From Ottelia alismoides (lineage: Eukaryota; Streptophyta; Magnoliopsida; Alismatales; Hydrocharitaceae), in contig JAZKJV010003256.1 in assembly GCA_037367405.1 (NCBI GenBank), forward strand, positions 1,736,001-1,800,000: a DNA stretch of 64,000 nt, read 5' to 3'. The notes beneath the pieces were generated by a model. That model did no database searches. It worked only from the letters and a program-made list of their open reading frames with translations, and was not told the DNA's origin. The position numbers were made by a program, and so were the translations under genes. This document shows positions 34,321 through 46,032 of the stretch, piece by piece. Each line of letters begins with the position of its first letter. Position 1 is the first letter of the stretch.

Positions 34321-37300
34321 TGATGAATCTGCATTTCATCATCTTTATTCATTTATTTTAGCCTAAAATCCCTTATAAAATACCTGTATATAATACTAAA
34401 TCCTTATTCTTACTAACTTGCATCAGTATGTAAATATTGTACATATATTGTTTAGCCTAAAATAAATAAATAAATAAATAAAGGGAAAATAAAGAAAATA
34501 AAAAATACTATATATATGTAATAGATACGAGCTGACCCGAACCCCGAGAGAAGGTCAAGACTTGACCTGATCGACCAGGAATAAAGTAGGGAGAGGTAGG
34601 GTCCTTAATCAGAAAATCCAAAAAATGTTTTATAAATACTTCTCAATTATTCTGTGTATATTTGTATAAAACTTAGACTATTTATTTTACATAAATTGAC
34701 CTCAAATTAAATATTTTTCAAAACAAAGTTGTAAATAAAAATGTTTTCTAAATAATAAAAATAATTGTAAAAAAATCATGTACAGAATAAAAGTAACCAT
34801 ATCCGGAAAAAGCCATAAAGCAATAATTGAAAGATCAATTCCAGCTCTATATAAACTCGAATTGAATCAAACTCACTTCCATTGTATTATAATATGAATT
34901 ATCTTTAACATGATTGTGGTTTCATAATTTTTGTTACGGTTTGAAAGACAGTTTTCTGGGTTGGTTTATGCAATTATACCATTTATTTATCATATATGCT
35001 TATTTTTATACATATTTGTAAATAATTTTAAATACTTTTAAATTATTTAAAATAAAAATAAAAAATTAAACAAAGAAATTAAATTCAATTCCTTATTTAA
35101 CTCTGTATATAATGTACCATATGTATATAGTATATCCATATACTTAATTCCCTTAAATAACCCTCACAAAATAATAAATAATTAACATTTATTATTTAAT
35201 TTAATAAAGTGACAAAAATAAATAAATAAATAAATTATGTAAATGATTTAACACTGACTTCCTTTCTTATCTTTATCTCCTTTCAAATTTTCACTATCTT
35301 TATCTTCATTCAAATTTTTAAAATTCAAATTCAAATCATTTCCATATAAATAAGGCTCATCCTCCCTCATTTTAATTTGATCAATCTTTGGTGAGAGGAG
35401 CCTAATCTCCAAGAGATTCTTGTCATAGAAAGGTGCCTAGCCTCCGAGCCTTCCGGTTACAGCGAGTCGGCCTTCGTCGAGGCCATTACGGCTTTTTCCG
35501 CTCCCACGGTGAGATCCATTTTTTCTCATTTTAAATCTAGGTTAATCGTAGTTTAATTTTTGCATCTTTAATTTCGTTGTCAAATTTCAATCTTAGATCA
35601 TAGTTAATCATTAATCTTTCAGTCATCACGATTCGATCCGCCATCGATCTCGATTTTCCATCTCATATTCTAGATCTCTCCACATTCGCATTCTATCTCA
35701 CGTAATCTATCAACTCCGGCCACGTACAGTGACCAGAGACCCGGATCCATCTTCCATTCTGTCAGATCTAAAATCATTCACATTCCTATTTTTATTTTCA
35801 TTTTATTTTATTGTATTTCTTTCTTTGACCGAGCCATCATGCTCGAGGTATTCGTATTTGCTTTATTGCAGGTACACAAGATTTCTAAAAAAGTAAAAAA
35901 TTACAAAAAAAATTAAAAAAATTAACAGCTACCATTTATAAAAAGAAAAAAATAAGCTTCTTTTACAAAAAAATCTCGAAGCCAACTACAGGCGCCGCCC
36001 TGGCACCACCGTGCCTCCATTTTCTCCCACCGACCGTCACCGGCCCATTGCTCTTCCCCCAAATGCCAGCGATGCATGTCCACCTGCCACCGCCACCCGT
36101 GAGAGGGTGTGTGTCGCCCTCCATAGCCACCAATGCGTCACGCTATCATCATCCAAGACCCGCACGACCTTCGCCTACCCGCGCCTCCATCCACCGCAGG
36201 CGGCCCTTCACCGTCTGTCTCCGCTGCGAGCATCCTGGACCCCGGCACGGACCTTCCTATGACCGCGCGACCCACCGTCCAACATCGTGGTGCTGCAAAA
36301 GCGTGTATCGCCCCATACAAAGGCGTCGTCGTCCCAAAACTTGGTCGCCGACCAACCTCACCCGCGCCCCCATGCGAAGCCACTCTCCGCCACCCAACGC
36401 CTCCACGGAGCCCGCCGCTACCTCCTCCACACCATCTCGCCATGACCTGGAGGAGCTACTCAGCTCCGCAGCCTGACCTCCTCCACCATCTGATCTGCCT
36501 GTCGACCTCCAGCGTCGCCTTCGATCGCCTCCACATGAGTGCGCCGCCACCAGATCCTACGACTCCAGGTTTGAAGAAGAAGCAAGGGCGGCGACACCCT
36601 TTCCCTTGCATGGAACAAGAAAAGCCAAGAACCCTAATTGAAAGCCTTATTTTATTGAAAAAATACATGGCCACCCCTGGAATTTCTACTAACTGCAAAG
36701 AAGCCCCCACCTCCAGAGCAAGTCACGTGCTTTGCACATTAACCTGGGTAAATTATGACTTTCTTTCTTGCTTTTCATTTCCTGTTAATTTTTCATTCAA
36801 GAGCTTTGAATAATTGCATTTTAGTCCAGTATTTCTAGACTTTGATTTGCATGCTCTTCTTGTTGAAATAAATGTTTACTCTAGAAATTCTATAAAAAAT
36901 TATGTAGACTCCTGCCATGTGCATGATCATTGTTTTAAATTTTTCATTGCATTTTAATTCCATTTAATACTATTAAAAAATAAACTTTGCATTTTCCCTG
37001 TTTAAACTTCGAAAAATCATAAAAATCAAATATTGCATAAAAAAATCTAAAATAATTAATATAGTTTTCTTTTGGTGTGCTTTATTTTCTTTGCCATTTT
37101 CACGTAATAATTATTTTTAAAATTAAAAAAATAACAAAATCTAAAAAATCTAAAAAACATATAAAATTGTAGAAAATCTAAAAAAACGTGATTTCACTTC
37201 ATATTTGTAGATAATTTCCTACGGTTTTTTGGAAAAATAATTTTCAAATGTTTTGCATTTATTTGGTATTTTTAAGTTGGAAATTAATCTTTTTGATCAC

Positions 37301-37873
37301 TATTTGCATTTTCTTCTATTTTTATTCCTTTTAAAATCCTAAAAAAACTAAAAAAATTTGGAAATTACAAAAACAGTAAAAATTCTTACCAAAACACAAA
37401 AATATTTTATTTCGACATTTTTGAGTATTTTTGTCATATTTGAAAAACCCTAAAAAATGCAATTTCTATGTATAAATTATTTTGAAAATTATATTATTGA
37501 AAATTAAAAATTTGAAAAACTAACAATCATTTAAAATTTGAAAATCAGAAAATAAAAAAATAGAAATAAAAAATTTTGAAAAATTGAAAGATAAAAATTT
37601 ACAAAAACCAAGATAGTTAGCATTTGAGATTCCCTTTTTCTCTTAATTGATTTTTTTTGATTCTTTGAATAACCCTCGAGAACTGTAGCCTCCCTCTGTT
37701 CAATCATGTTGCTATACATGTTAATTAAATTGCAAAAATTCTCTTGCTACACATTTCTTTTGTAAGTAATTTTGGTTTGAGAAAATTAATTTTTTTTGTT
37801 GCGGGATTCTTTGGGTCAATGACACGATACACATTTATTTCATCTTTTTAAAATCTAAAAATCATGAAAAACA
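34321..37873 (+). repeat. 5' LTR of element B, about 3.55 kb
   Basis: Starts TGATGAATC-tgc-ATTTCATCA. U3 has GTCAAGACTTGACC...AAGTAGGGAGAGGTA, TATA-like CATATAAATA at 35343-35352, an intron-like block 35509-35871 and a GC-rich tract 35990-36580. G-box TCACGTGC lies near 36723, then AT-rich U5. The exact end is uncertain by about 10 bases; it lies just before the PBS. Long open frames at 36048-36813 on both strands follow base composition and are not called. Confidence 0.8.
35509..35871 (+). other. Intron-like block in the B 5' LTR
   Basis: Donor CACG|GTGAGATCC and acceptor TTTATTGCAG|GTACACAAG, 363 bp apart. Corresponds to 2415-2795 in A. In the 3' LTR of B the acceptor is kept (ends 50860) but the donor is CACGATGAG (50496), so splicing there would fail. 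Confidence 0.35.
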
Positions 37874-37876
37874 AAA

Positions 37877-37895
37877 TGGCACCGTTGCCGGGAGG
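37877..37895 (+). other. Primer binding site of element B (tRNA-Asp)
   Basis: TGGCACCGTTGCCGGGAGG, the best match in the window to the tRNA-Asp-type site TGGCGCCGTTGCCGGGGA. Confidence 0.85.
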
Positions 37896-39116
37896 CACGG
37901 CGAGGGTAGTTAGGTTTTTCATTTGACCTGCTATTCTTGGTCGTACATTTTTGTTTGTATTGTTTTCGACATTATTTCATTTTTCATATTCACTGTATTT
38001 ATTTCACTTAATTTTGCTCATATTTATATACATGTGTCTCTTACACATTCTTTCTTTTCATTTTCTTGCGAGGGCATGCGAAGCGAAGGAGGCAATCTTA
38101 GGAGAGTCGAAGCACCCAAGCGAAGCAGAGGCGGCTTGATTCATCTCAAAGTTGCAGGAGAGCATAGGAAGAGGAGAAAATTGAGAGAGACCATCATTTG
38201 GAGCATAGATAGTTTTTGAATTGTTTTATCATTTTAGTCATTCACAGTTTTATAAAAAGACATTCATTTGTTGCAAGGTCTATTTCGCCAAGTGCTGGTG
38301 CACTTGGGGGACCTCACCGGTTTTGTTTTTTATCGCTTTATTTTTCTTTGTTTCACATGGATTTTGTGAGCGACTTATTGATTTCTTTATTAACTTGCTT
38401 GAGCCAGGTAATTAATTAGGTCCAAAGCCCTTAACAAGAATTTCTGTACCTATAGAGTAGAGCGTATTGGACTTAGTCAAATTAACTTGTTCTTGCCCGC
38501 TAATAGAAGATATTGCTAGGACGGTTCACTTGCATCATATATATTAGTTTATTTTTCTGTATTTAAATTCTGCGTGGATCATTTTGCATGTAGAGTGCTG
38601 GCGATAAGGTACGTATCTCTAACCCCTGCATACATCATTGTATTTAATCGTGCATTGGCTTTTTCGTTTTCCCCCTCTATTTTGTGGATATAGGAATAAA
38701 AGGAAATCGAAAAATTCGTTAGACGTGTTTGTTCAAAGATATCAAAAAAGTGAAAATTGAAAAATTAAAATTTGGGACTGCTAACATCACTTGAACTATT
38801 AAAATTAAAAGTAATGAATTCACATCATTGTTTTGGGAGAGCAACCCCGTCATTGTATTCGCATTTACTTGTTCACGTACACACTAAGGTTAGTGCCCCA
38901 ATCCCATAAGCCAACCTAAATGCTTGTACAACTTTGTATTTGATCACCTAACTCTAAAATTGACAATATAATTGATCGAACATTCATGATCTTCACACTG
39001 AGTTGAGTAGGTGAATCGAGGGTATGCATTGTGTTTGTCCTTGGTGGTGAGTTGGTTATGTTCATTTTCTCAAGATCTTTAGCAATCACTAAAGAAATCA
39101 AAAATCATCACCACTC
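37896..39116 (+). other. Leader (5' UTR) of element B
   Basis: Non-coding; small open frames are not conserved. It has CTTGCGAGGG at 38065-38074. GCATGTAGAGTGCTGG near 38587 is nearly identical to D near 59236, with the following 70 bases also alike. GGGAGAGCAACCCC is at 38835-38848. The D match is evidence that B uses the packaging and replication machinery of a D-like partner. Confidence 0.65.
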
Positions 39117-39794
39117 ATGTTTTCCCTCCCTCCCACCCTTCACTCTAAGGGTCAAATGTTGTCCAATATCTCCCAAGCTCAGATCCCTTTACTCTGTCAG
39201 GTCAATGATCTCTTTGATCTTGACCAAGATTTCTTTGAGCCTGGTATTCCTGAACCATTGGATGGTTTTTATTTTACTTTGAGAGAGAACCCATTATTTG
39301 AATATAATAATTCGTTCTATCCCTTAAATTATCATGATTTCTCACATCTCCCCGAGGGTTATCTACGTGCGGTGTGTCCTCTGTACTCGGTTTCACCCCC
39401 TGGTTGTGCATCCGATCTGTTGGATCACGAGACCGAGTCTTCTGGCTATTCTGAGTTGTCTAATTCTTCCAATACATCTGATATTTTTTTGTTTGATCTT
39501 CCTTCTCTCCTTGACGACCCTCACAACGATGAGCCAACCCTTGAGTTATTCGATGATATACCTGATATCTCTTCATTACATGCACCGGATATCTGCTTTC
39601 TTATTGAGTCTCTTGATCTTGACCTTCCATACATTTTCAAGATGGAGATTGACGTGGAGGATTTCGTGACAGATCCTTCCTTCTCTATGTTCCATTTTTT
39701 CGGCTCCAACCATTCATTCACTCTGACCATGAGCCGAAGATTTCTTTTGTGCTACCAGTGCTCGATTTTATCTACACATCTATTTACCCGGTAG
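39117..39794 (+). CDS. Element B ORF, unrecognised acidic protein
   Basis: An open frame of 225 codons, the longest in the interior. It is rich in Asp, Glu, Pro, Ser and aromatic residues: NDLFDLDQDFFEPGIPEPLD, ENPLFEYNNSFYPLNYHDF, then LFDLPSLLDDPHNDEP and IESLDLDLPY. No cysteine-histidine knuckle, protease or RT motif is present. A frameshift near 39715 probably removes the true C terminus; another frame continues with PVADTRLIAYLGVLVHIFDR to about 39880. It sits where gag would be, as C ORF1 does, but the two share no clear sequence. Start chosen as the first ATG; earlier codons are also open. Function unknown. Confidence 0.4.
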   Translation: MFSLPPTLHSKGQMLSNISQAQIPLLCQVNDLFDLDQDFFEPGIPEPLDGFYFTLRENPLFEYNNSFYPLNYHDFSHLPEGYLRAVCPLYSVSPPGCASDLLDHETESSGYSELSNSSNTSDIFLFDLPSLLDDPHNDEPTLELFDDIPDISSLHAPDICFLIESLDLDLPYIFKMEIDVEDFVTDPSFSMFHFFGSNHSFTLTMSRRFLLCYQCSILSTHLFTR

Positions 39795-40076
39795 CAGACA
39801 CCCGCCTGATTGCCTATCTGGGTGTCCTCGTTCACATTTTTGATCGCGTTGTTGTTCTCCCACCGAGACAACAACGACAGTAAGGTATTCGCATTATAGA
39901 TGTCATCATGAACTTTGATACTCCGTTGTCCTAGCCTTTGCGCCTGGCTAGGGGCGTAAACTCTAGCGCTTGTTGAGAGGCACCTCAACATTGTCTACCT
40001 TGTATATATGTGTTCCATCTTGATTTGCTCATTCCTTCTTCTGTTTATCATTCACCTCTTCTATGTATCTATGTGA

Positions 40077-40560
40077 TATACTTAGGATGTACTTTATCCT
40101 AACTATAGGAGGGGTGAATGATTTGTGTTGTTCATATTCATCATGTCCATCACTCTTGTTATTGCTTATACTTAGGAATACTCTACCCTAAGCATAAGGG
40201 GAGTGATGTTCTTCATATCATCTCTTTGTGTTTTTATTCTTCTGATCTCTTGATTGTTCCCCAACTTGTTGATATTTTATACTTAGGGCTATTCTACCCT
40301 ATGTATAGAGGGGGCAAGACGAGCTATTGAGTATGTACATTCTCTTCTTCGGTTCTCCCCATTTGTACAGTCTTCTATACTTAGGATTATTTGATCCTAA
40401 GTATAGGGGAATTACCGACTTCTATTCTTTTAATCTTTTCTTTGAGTCCTTGGAGCATAGGAGTTTTTTCACTTTTCTATACTTAGCACGAGTTATGTCT
40501 TCCTTTGTCGCTTTCTGATCACTATGAGGACATAGTTCGAGCTAAGTATAGGGGGTGTCA
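40077..40560 (+). repeat. Stem-loop/PPT array of element B (five modules)
   Basis: Five stem-loops, each followed by a G-run, end near 40114, 40200, 40314, 40409 and 40555. The fourth has a perfect 13-bp stem: CTATACTTAGGAT (40375-40387) pairs with ATCCTAAGTATAG (40394-40406) around a 6-base loop. The fifth has arms of about 23 bases (40477-40499 and 40529-40551) with three mismatches, ending AAGTATAGGGGG. Similar modules occur in C at 14086-14440; the shared fifth/fourth module keeps GAG-TATGTCTTC and GAGGACA in both. Confidence 0.85.
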
Positions 40561-41277
40561 TATATATTGTATATATACTTTAGACATAACTTGTACTTTT
40601 ATAGACTTTAGTCACCTTCCATATTAAAAAAAAGAAAAAAAATAAAAAAATAAAAAAATAAACAAAATTGACAAAAATATAAAAACAAAGAAAAAATAAA
40701 AAAAATCCTTGTATATACTTGTATATATTTTACTAACCTTTCCCTCTTTAAAATATTCCTTAAAAAATCCTTAAAAACTACAAAACCAAAAGTCTATATA
40801 AATTTACATAATTAAAATTTTCAAAAGAAATAAAAATAAAATAAAAACTCTCTTTTTACATGTGCATCATTTTTTTCAAAAATCCATAAAAATTCTAAAT
40901 TTAAAATTTGTTTCAAAAAAAGATTATTCTTTCTTTTTTTTGCATTGTATATATTTATTGCATTTGCATGTGCATTTCAGGATAGTATTGACTTTTAAAC
41001 TAAGTCTGGAATAAATCTGAAGAATGGAGCTAAGTTGGACCTCAATCCACTTAATTTCAGAGGAACCTTATAAGAACTAGAGTTAAGACTTTTCATGTCC
41101 TAGCGACTTAATTCTTTGAGTCCATAAGACTATGTTCATATGTCGTCTTGATTAGTCTAAGTAGAATATTTAACAACACACACTTGATTCTTTCAAACTG
41201 TGGCTTATCTTGGATAAGCACTCTACACATAGCTCTTCATGGAGGAGGTAGTGAGGAGGCAGAATATCTGTCTTGGA
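40561..41277 (+). other. Element B 3' non-coding region, first part
   Basis: A-rich low-complexity sequence to about 40920, then the block homologous to A 1-360. No gene. Interrupted at 41283 by solo LTR I. Confidence 0.7.
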
Positions 41278-41282
41278 GTAGC
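41278..41282. other. Target site duplication of solo LTR I, left copy (GTAGC)
   Basis: GTAGC here and at 45337-45341. The unoccupied homologue in element A reads TTAGC at 364-368. Confidence 0.93.
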
Positions 41283-44200
41283 TGATAAAGAGGGATCTTC
41301 CGAGGGTCTGCTGATCAATACTCAATTAGCGCCGTTGTGGTGACCTCTCAAGAAAACCCTAATTTATTCAACAGATAACCCACAATAATTAATCAAGCAA
41401 TGAAGTATCAAAAATGTGGAGTTAAAATTTATCATAACTCTACATGCAAATGTGTATAGGTGAAAGCATGTGTAGAGGTCGAACACTGGGAGCAAACACG
41501 AGGAGGAGGCAAAATACAATGCGCAAAAATTCAGTCATGTATCTCTTGTCCATTTTATTATTTTTGTGGGATTTTAATTTCATATTATTTTTAGTTTTTG
41601 GTGTTATAATTTTGTATTTTTTTATATTTTTCAATTTGTAAATTTATTTTCGATTTATATATATATGTATAAATACATTATAATATATATATATAGATAC
41701 TATATAGATAAAAATATGTAAAAATATTGAAAATATAGTAAATAATATATTTTTACGATTTTTATATTTTTTTCTATTTTTTGTTATTTTTCTAGAATTT
41801 TGCTAATTTTATGTATTTTTAAAGTCAAAAGTATCCCTAATAAGGGATTAATGAATAATCCGAAATTGATTTGGGTTTAACAATAGAAAATAATTCCCAA
41901 AATAACCCAAATTAATTTTAATATATAAATAATAATAAATAGATAATTATAAAATAGGAAACATATTTTTGGTATTTTTGTAGATTTTTTATATTTTTTG
42001 TTGGATTTTAGAGCTTTCTGATTTTTTTAATTTCCTTTTTTATTTTTGAGTTTTTGTTTTCTAGACTTAATAAATATCAAAATATATCATATATAATTTT
42101 TTGGAATTTTTCAAAATGTTTTTATATTTTTTTGGTATTTTATAATTTAGGCAGGGATTATTTAGGCTCCTTTTTTATTTTAATAAATGGAAAAATGCAA
42201 AAAATGTTAACTCGAAATATGTGCGTGAAACTTCAAAGCATGAAGCATTTATCCCTATTTTTTCAGATTTTTAAGAGCTCAATAGTTATTTTTAATAAAT
42301 AGAAGAAGACACACAAAAATATATAATTTGGCAGGGGCATTTTTGCAAATAAAATAAAGTCTGGGGGACAGATGCAATTTGCCCAACAATATACAACATA
42401 ATTAAAATTTTATTGCACTTTCTAAAAATTTCAAAATCCATTAGGGCATCATCGCAATTTTACCAAAAAGTGGGACAACAAGTAACGCATACTAATAGGG
42501 ACCAAAATGCAAATATGTGAATATTCAAGGAGCATCATCTAATTTCTACAAAAATATATAACGTGAAATTCAATTTATTGGACTAAATCATAAATACAAA
42601 AACTAGCAGAGGCATTCCTGCAATTTCGCCACCTCACGTGGGACGGCACGTGAGGTGATGTAGAATGGACTTATGTGTTATTTCCAAAAGTTCAGGGTCC
42701 TTTATTTAAAATTTCCACTTTATTTTACATTCTATATTTTATTTACAGGACTAAATAATAAATACAAAAAAATTGAGGTAGAATATGCAATTTACCTGAT
42801 ATATGTGCACCATCCAATGGTGCCGGTCTTTTCACTTGCCATGTGTCGCTCATCCAGCACCCAATGATTGTTCATGGATCGACGCTCGAGATTAGACCGC
42901 CTCGGGCTATCCAACGGTGCTGGCAGTTCGTCATCCAATGGCTCTGATCAGAACTGGGACGCCGTTCTTGATCCAACGGTGGATAGGTAGTGATGAAGAA
43001 TCGGGAAGAAGGCTTGCCTGAGGAAAGCTTCCTCCAGCCCGATCTCGCTCCTCCTTCGGGTGTTCAGGCTCCAAGGTGGCCCAAAAGTTTACCGGTGAAG
43101 TCCTCCAAGTGCTGGAGGTCTCAAGATGGGCATAGGTTCACCGGAGCGCCGCCACGAGCTCGAGGAAGCTATGGGCTCCAGGTACCTCCGGTGGGTATGA
43201 AATCACCCTCCAGGTGCCTTTGAAGCTTGAAGGACCTGCAAGAAAAATTCCTGGGACGAGAGCAAAGTGCCGCAACCCCTTAGAATGCACACTGGATGGC
43301 AGGTGGAGTGGGGCAACAATTTCTGGCGACAGATGAAGAAGGGAGATTGGATCCCCAGATCCACTAGGGTTCTGGCTGAACGGGGTGCCTGGGATGAGGA
43401 GAAATGGATGGGGAAGAGAATGAAGGTGGAAAGCGGGACACGGAAATAGTCGAAACACAGTGGGGACCGTTCGCCGGAGCTCCGCTCCGGTGAACTACAA
43501 ATAGATGGATTAACACTAAATCTACAGGCTATTAACTAAACTAAATGCATGAATAAACTGCTGGAATCAAAATCTATCTAAAGAAAATAAAAACATAGCA
43601 CATACTTGGCCGGAGCCAAGGAGCAGAGGTGGTCGCCGGAGCGGACCGCCGTGGGTGCACCTCCACCTTCTTCGAGCTACCATCCATCTCAGGGGACCTC
43701 CATCTATCACCTTGATGCACTCTAGGCCGAAATGAGGGAGCTCTAAGACTCAGAAAGTGTCCAAATTTGAGAAAGGAGGAGAAGGTTCTTATTTATATAA
43801 ATTAGCCGGCACCCTTATTGACCAGGCGATAGCACGGAATCGATCGTATTTACAAGGGATCCAGGATCTCAGCGTGAATCTCGAATGAACGATGATGATT
43901 TTTCATGAAGCACGTAAAATCAAATTGATGGATGAGTTAGCCGGGAAAATTGCAAGAAAATGCGAGAAACGATGGTTCTGATGGGCCAGGTCTGCGGATG
44001 GGATAGTTGACCAGAGGTCAACGGTCCACAGCCTGCCATTGGGCCACACTGATCCGCTACAGGACAAAATAGAAAATTTATTCGAAAATAATTATTTAAA
44101 AATAATAAATTATTTATTAATTTTGGAGTATAAAATAAAAAATGTTTATTATTTTATGTAGTATTTTATTATGATTTTTATTTATTTTTTGAGTATTTTA

Positions 44201-45336
44201 TTACAAGTTTATTTTTAAGGGCTTATTTATAGGTATAATTACCTATATTTTGTACATTTTTTTATTTTGTATATTTTATTTTACGATTTTATTCTTTTAT
44301 TTTATATATTTATAACTTACTTTTGTAAGTATAAACATATTTTTATTCTATTTTTGTGATATTACTTGTACACTTAAATAAATAGATATATATATTCTGT
44401 AGGTATTTCTATAGGTACTTTACCTGTGTTTTATATAAATCTTTTTATTTTTAATGTATTTTATTAGGTTTTATATTGATTTTGTATTTTTAATCTAATA
44501 TAAATAATATTATAAAATTATAAAAGAATAAAGATTTAAAGAATAAGTTTCCCCTTTTATTTATATACATGTATAATCATAGGTGTTTTTCCTATATAAT
44601 TACATAGACTTATTTTATTTTTTATTTTATTTTTGATTTTATTATAAATAATATTTACGAAATTATAAAAATAAGAATTTGTAAGAATAATAAAGGATGA
44701 ATAAAATGAATATTTTAATTGGTAGAATGTACAAAACCTAACTTTAACTCAAAAAAATATAAAACCACCACCACTAAATAGTTCGTGAAAAGTTGTATAT
44801 AAATAGAGTGATTTCGATATGTTTTGAGTTTTTAATTTGAAAGATATGGGTTTGTGAAGTTTGGTTTCTGGCTTTTTATTTTGTGTATACAATGAACACT
44901 GTATATTATTTTTGTAAAAACTCAATTTGATATTTTTATTTACATTATTATCTACAACTTTTATGTACAAAGTTTCTTTATTTAATGAATAAAAATAAAG
45001 AGTAAAATAGGTGTCAAAATTGCATAATTAAAGAATGAATAAATAGGAATTTTATTCTATTTTTGGCCCTTATCTCCCCGTACTTTATTCCTTGTCGACC
45101 AATTCAATTCTTGACTTGGTCTCAGTGTTTGGGGTCATAAAATATTTTCAATATTTTATTCAATTTCTTTTCTTTTCTTTATTCTATAATGCTGGTATTA
45201 AAAAACTTATTTTATATACAATAAATACAATAAATAATGAAGACTATTATGCACAAATTGATGCTATTTTACATGCATTATCTAGGGTTTTAAGGCCAAA
45301 ATGATGGAATAAAGGTGATGAAATGGAGATTCATCA
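41283..45336 (-). repeat. Solo LTR I (4054 bp, minus strand, D/E family)
   Basis: Minus strand begins TGATGAATCTCCATTTCATCA-like and ends CCCTCTTTATCA. A perfect 5-bp duplication and the empty site in A prove a single LTR with no interior, the usual result of LTR-LTR recombination. It contains, minus strand, the U3 motif GTCGACAAGGAATAAAGTA (about 45080), a TATA-like TTATATAAAT (43800-43791), a GC-rich tract (about 42830-43750), and CCTCACGTGGGACGGCACGTGAGG-type paired G-boxes at 42632-42656. Confidence 0.93.
43791..43800 (-). promoter_or_regulatory. TATA box of solo LTR I
   Basis: Minus strand TTATATAAAT just upstream of the GC-rich tract. Confidence 0.5.
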
Positions 45337-45341
45337 GTAGC

Positions 45342-46027
45342 ATACGAGGGTAGTAGATCTAGGCAAAACCTCTTGTCTTCCTCTAGGGAGTGTAGTGCAT
45401 ATCAACCTGATCTAGTAGCATTGAGGTCTAAAGATAGGATGCTGTGGGGTTGCAATAATGCTTTAAAAGAGGGACAATCTACTAGCTCAAGAGGAAAAAC
45501 TCCTTATGTACATGTTGCACGTTGTATATATTTTAGAGAGAGAGAGAATGCAGAATCTCCAAAAGCGGACAGACCTAATTGAAAAGTAAAATACCTGCCG
45601 GAGTGTATATACAAGTATAAAAAACAATAATAAGAGCTTCAAAGTCAAATTTTTGTAAGCTTGCAGCTGGATGACTTGGCTATACTAGTCATACATCCAA
45701 GGATAGGTAGCTACACTGGTTACCATCCATTCTTTTCTCTATCTCCTGTTCTTGAGCTGGTTGTACATGAACTTAGAAGGGAATATCCTCACTCCTCGAG
45801 GAAAGAGTTGCTAGACCGGGGGACTAGAGTTACCCTGTTGAGAGAGGTTGTTTCTTTACTACTTTTGAGATGGGGAGCCTTATTTCACTTACACCATACA
45901 AGTAAAGATTCACAATCATAAGAATTTGTGTATGTAGACTTGTTCTGACCTGACTGCTGAGGAGACCTGAATAGGAGTCTTGTGGAACTTAGAGACTTTT
46001 AGGTTTTAAATCCATTTCCCATTAAGG
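45342..46027 (+). other. Element B 3' non-coding region, middle part
   Basis: Homologous to A 369-1064. It carries the small ORF at 45661-45921, the counterpart of A 714-953. Confidence 0.8.
45661..45921 (+). CDS. Small 3' ORF, unknown, B copy
   Basis: 86 codons; shares RIGSYTGY, LELVV-ELRRE, SSRKELLDRGTRVT and a C-terminal hydrophobic run (VVSLLLLRWGAL) with the A copy. The start ATG differs from A, so the N terminus is uncertain. Role unknown; see the A entry. Confidence 0.25.
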   Translation: MQLDDLAILVIHPRIGSYTGYHPFFSLSPVLELVVHELRREYPHSSRKELLDRGTRVTLLREVVSLLLLRWGALFHLHHTSKDSQS

Positions 46028-46032
46028 TTCCG
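46028..46032. other. Target site duplication of solo LTR H, left copy (TTCCG)
   Basis: TTCCG here and at 49156-49160; single TTCCG at 1065-1069 in A and about 15799 in C. Confidence 0.93.

Noticed and set aside
34459..34482. TAAA microsatellite
   Set aside because: Simple-sequence repeat in an AT-rich LTR; no sign of function.
36048..36813. Open frames of 142 and 226 codons in the B 5' LTR
   Set aside because: They lie in the GC-rich LTR tract, overlap in different frames and on the opposite strand (36138-36550), and encode low-complexity Pro/Arg/His/Ser sequence. Not conserved as a frame in A or the B 3' LTR.
40077..40560. CRISPR-like spaced repeats
   Set aside because: Modules are palindromic and spaced irregularly in a plant retroelement; a PPT/stem-loop array explains them better.
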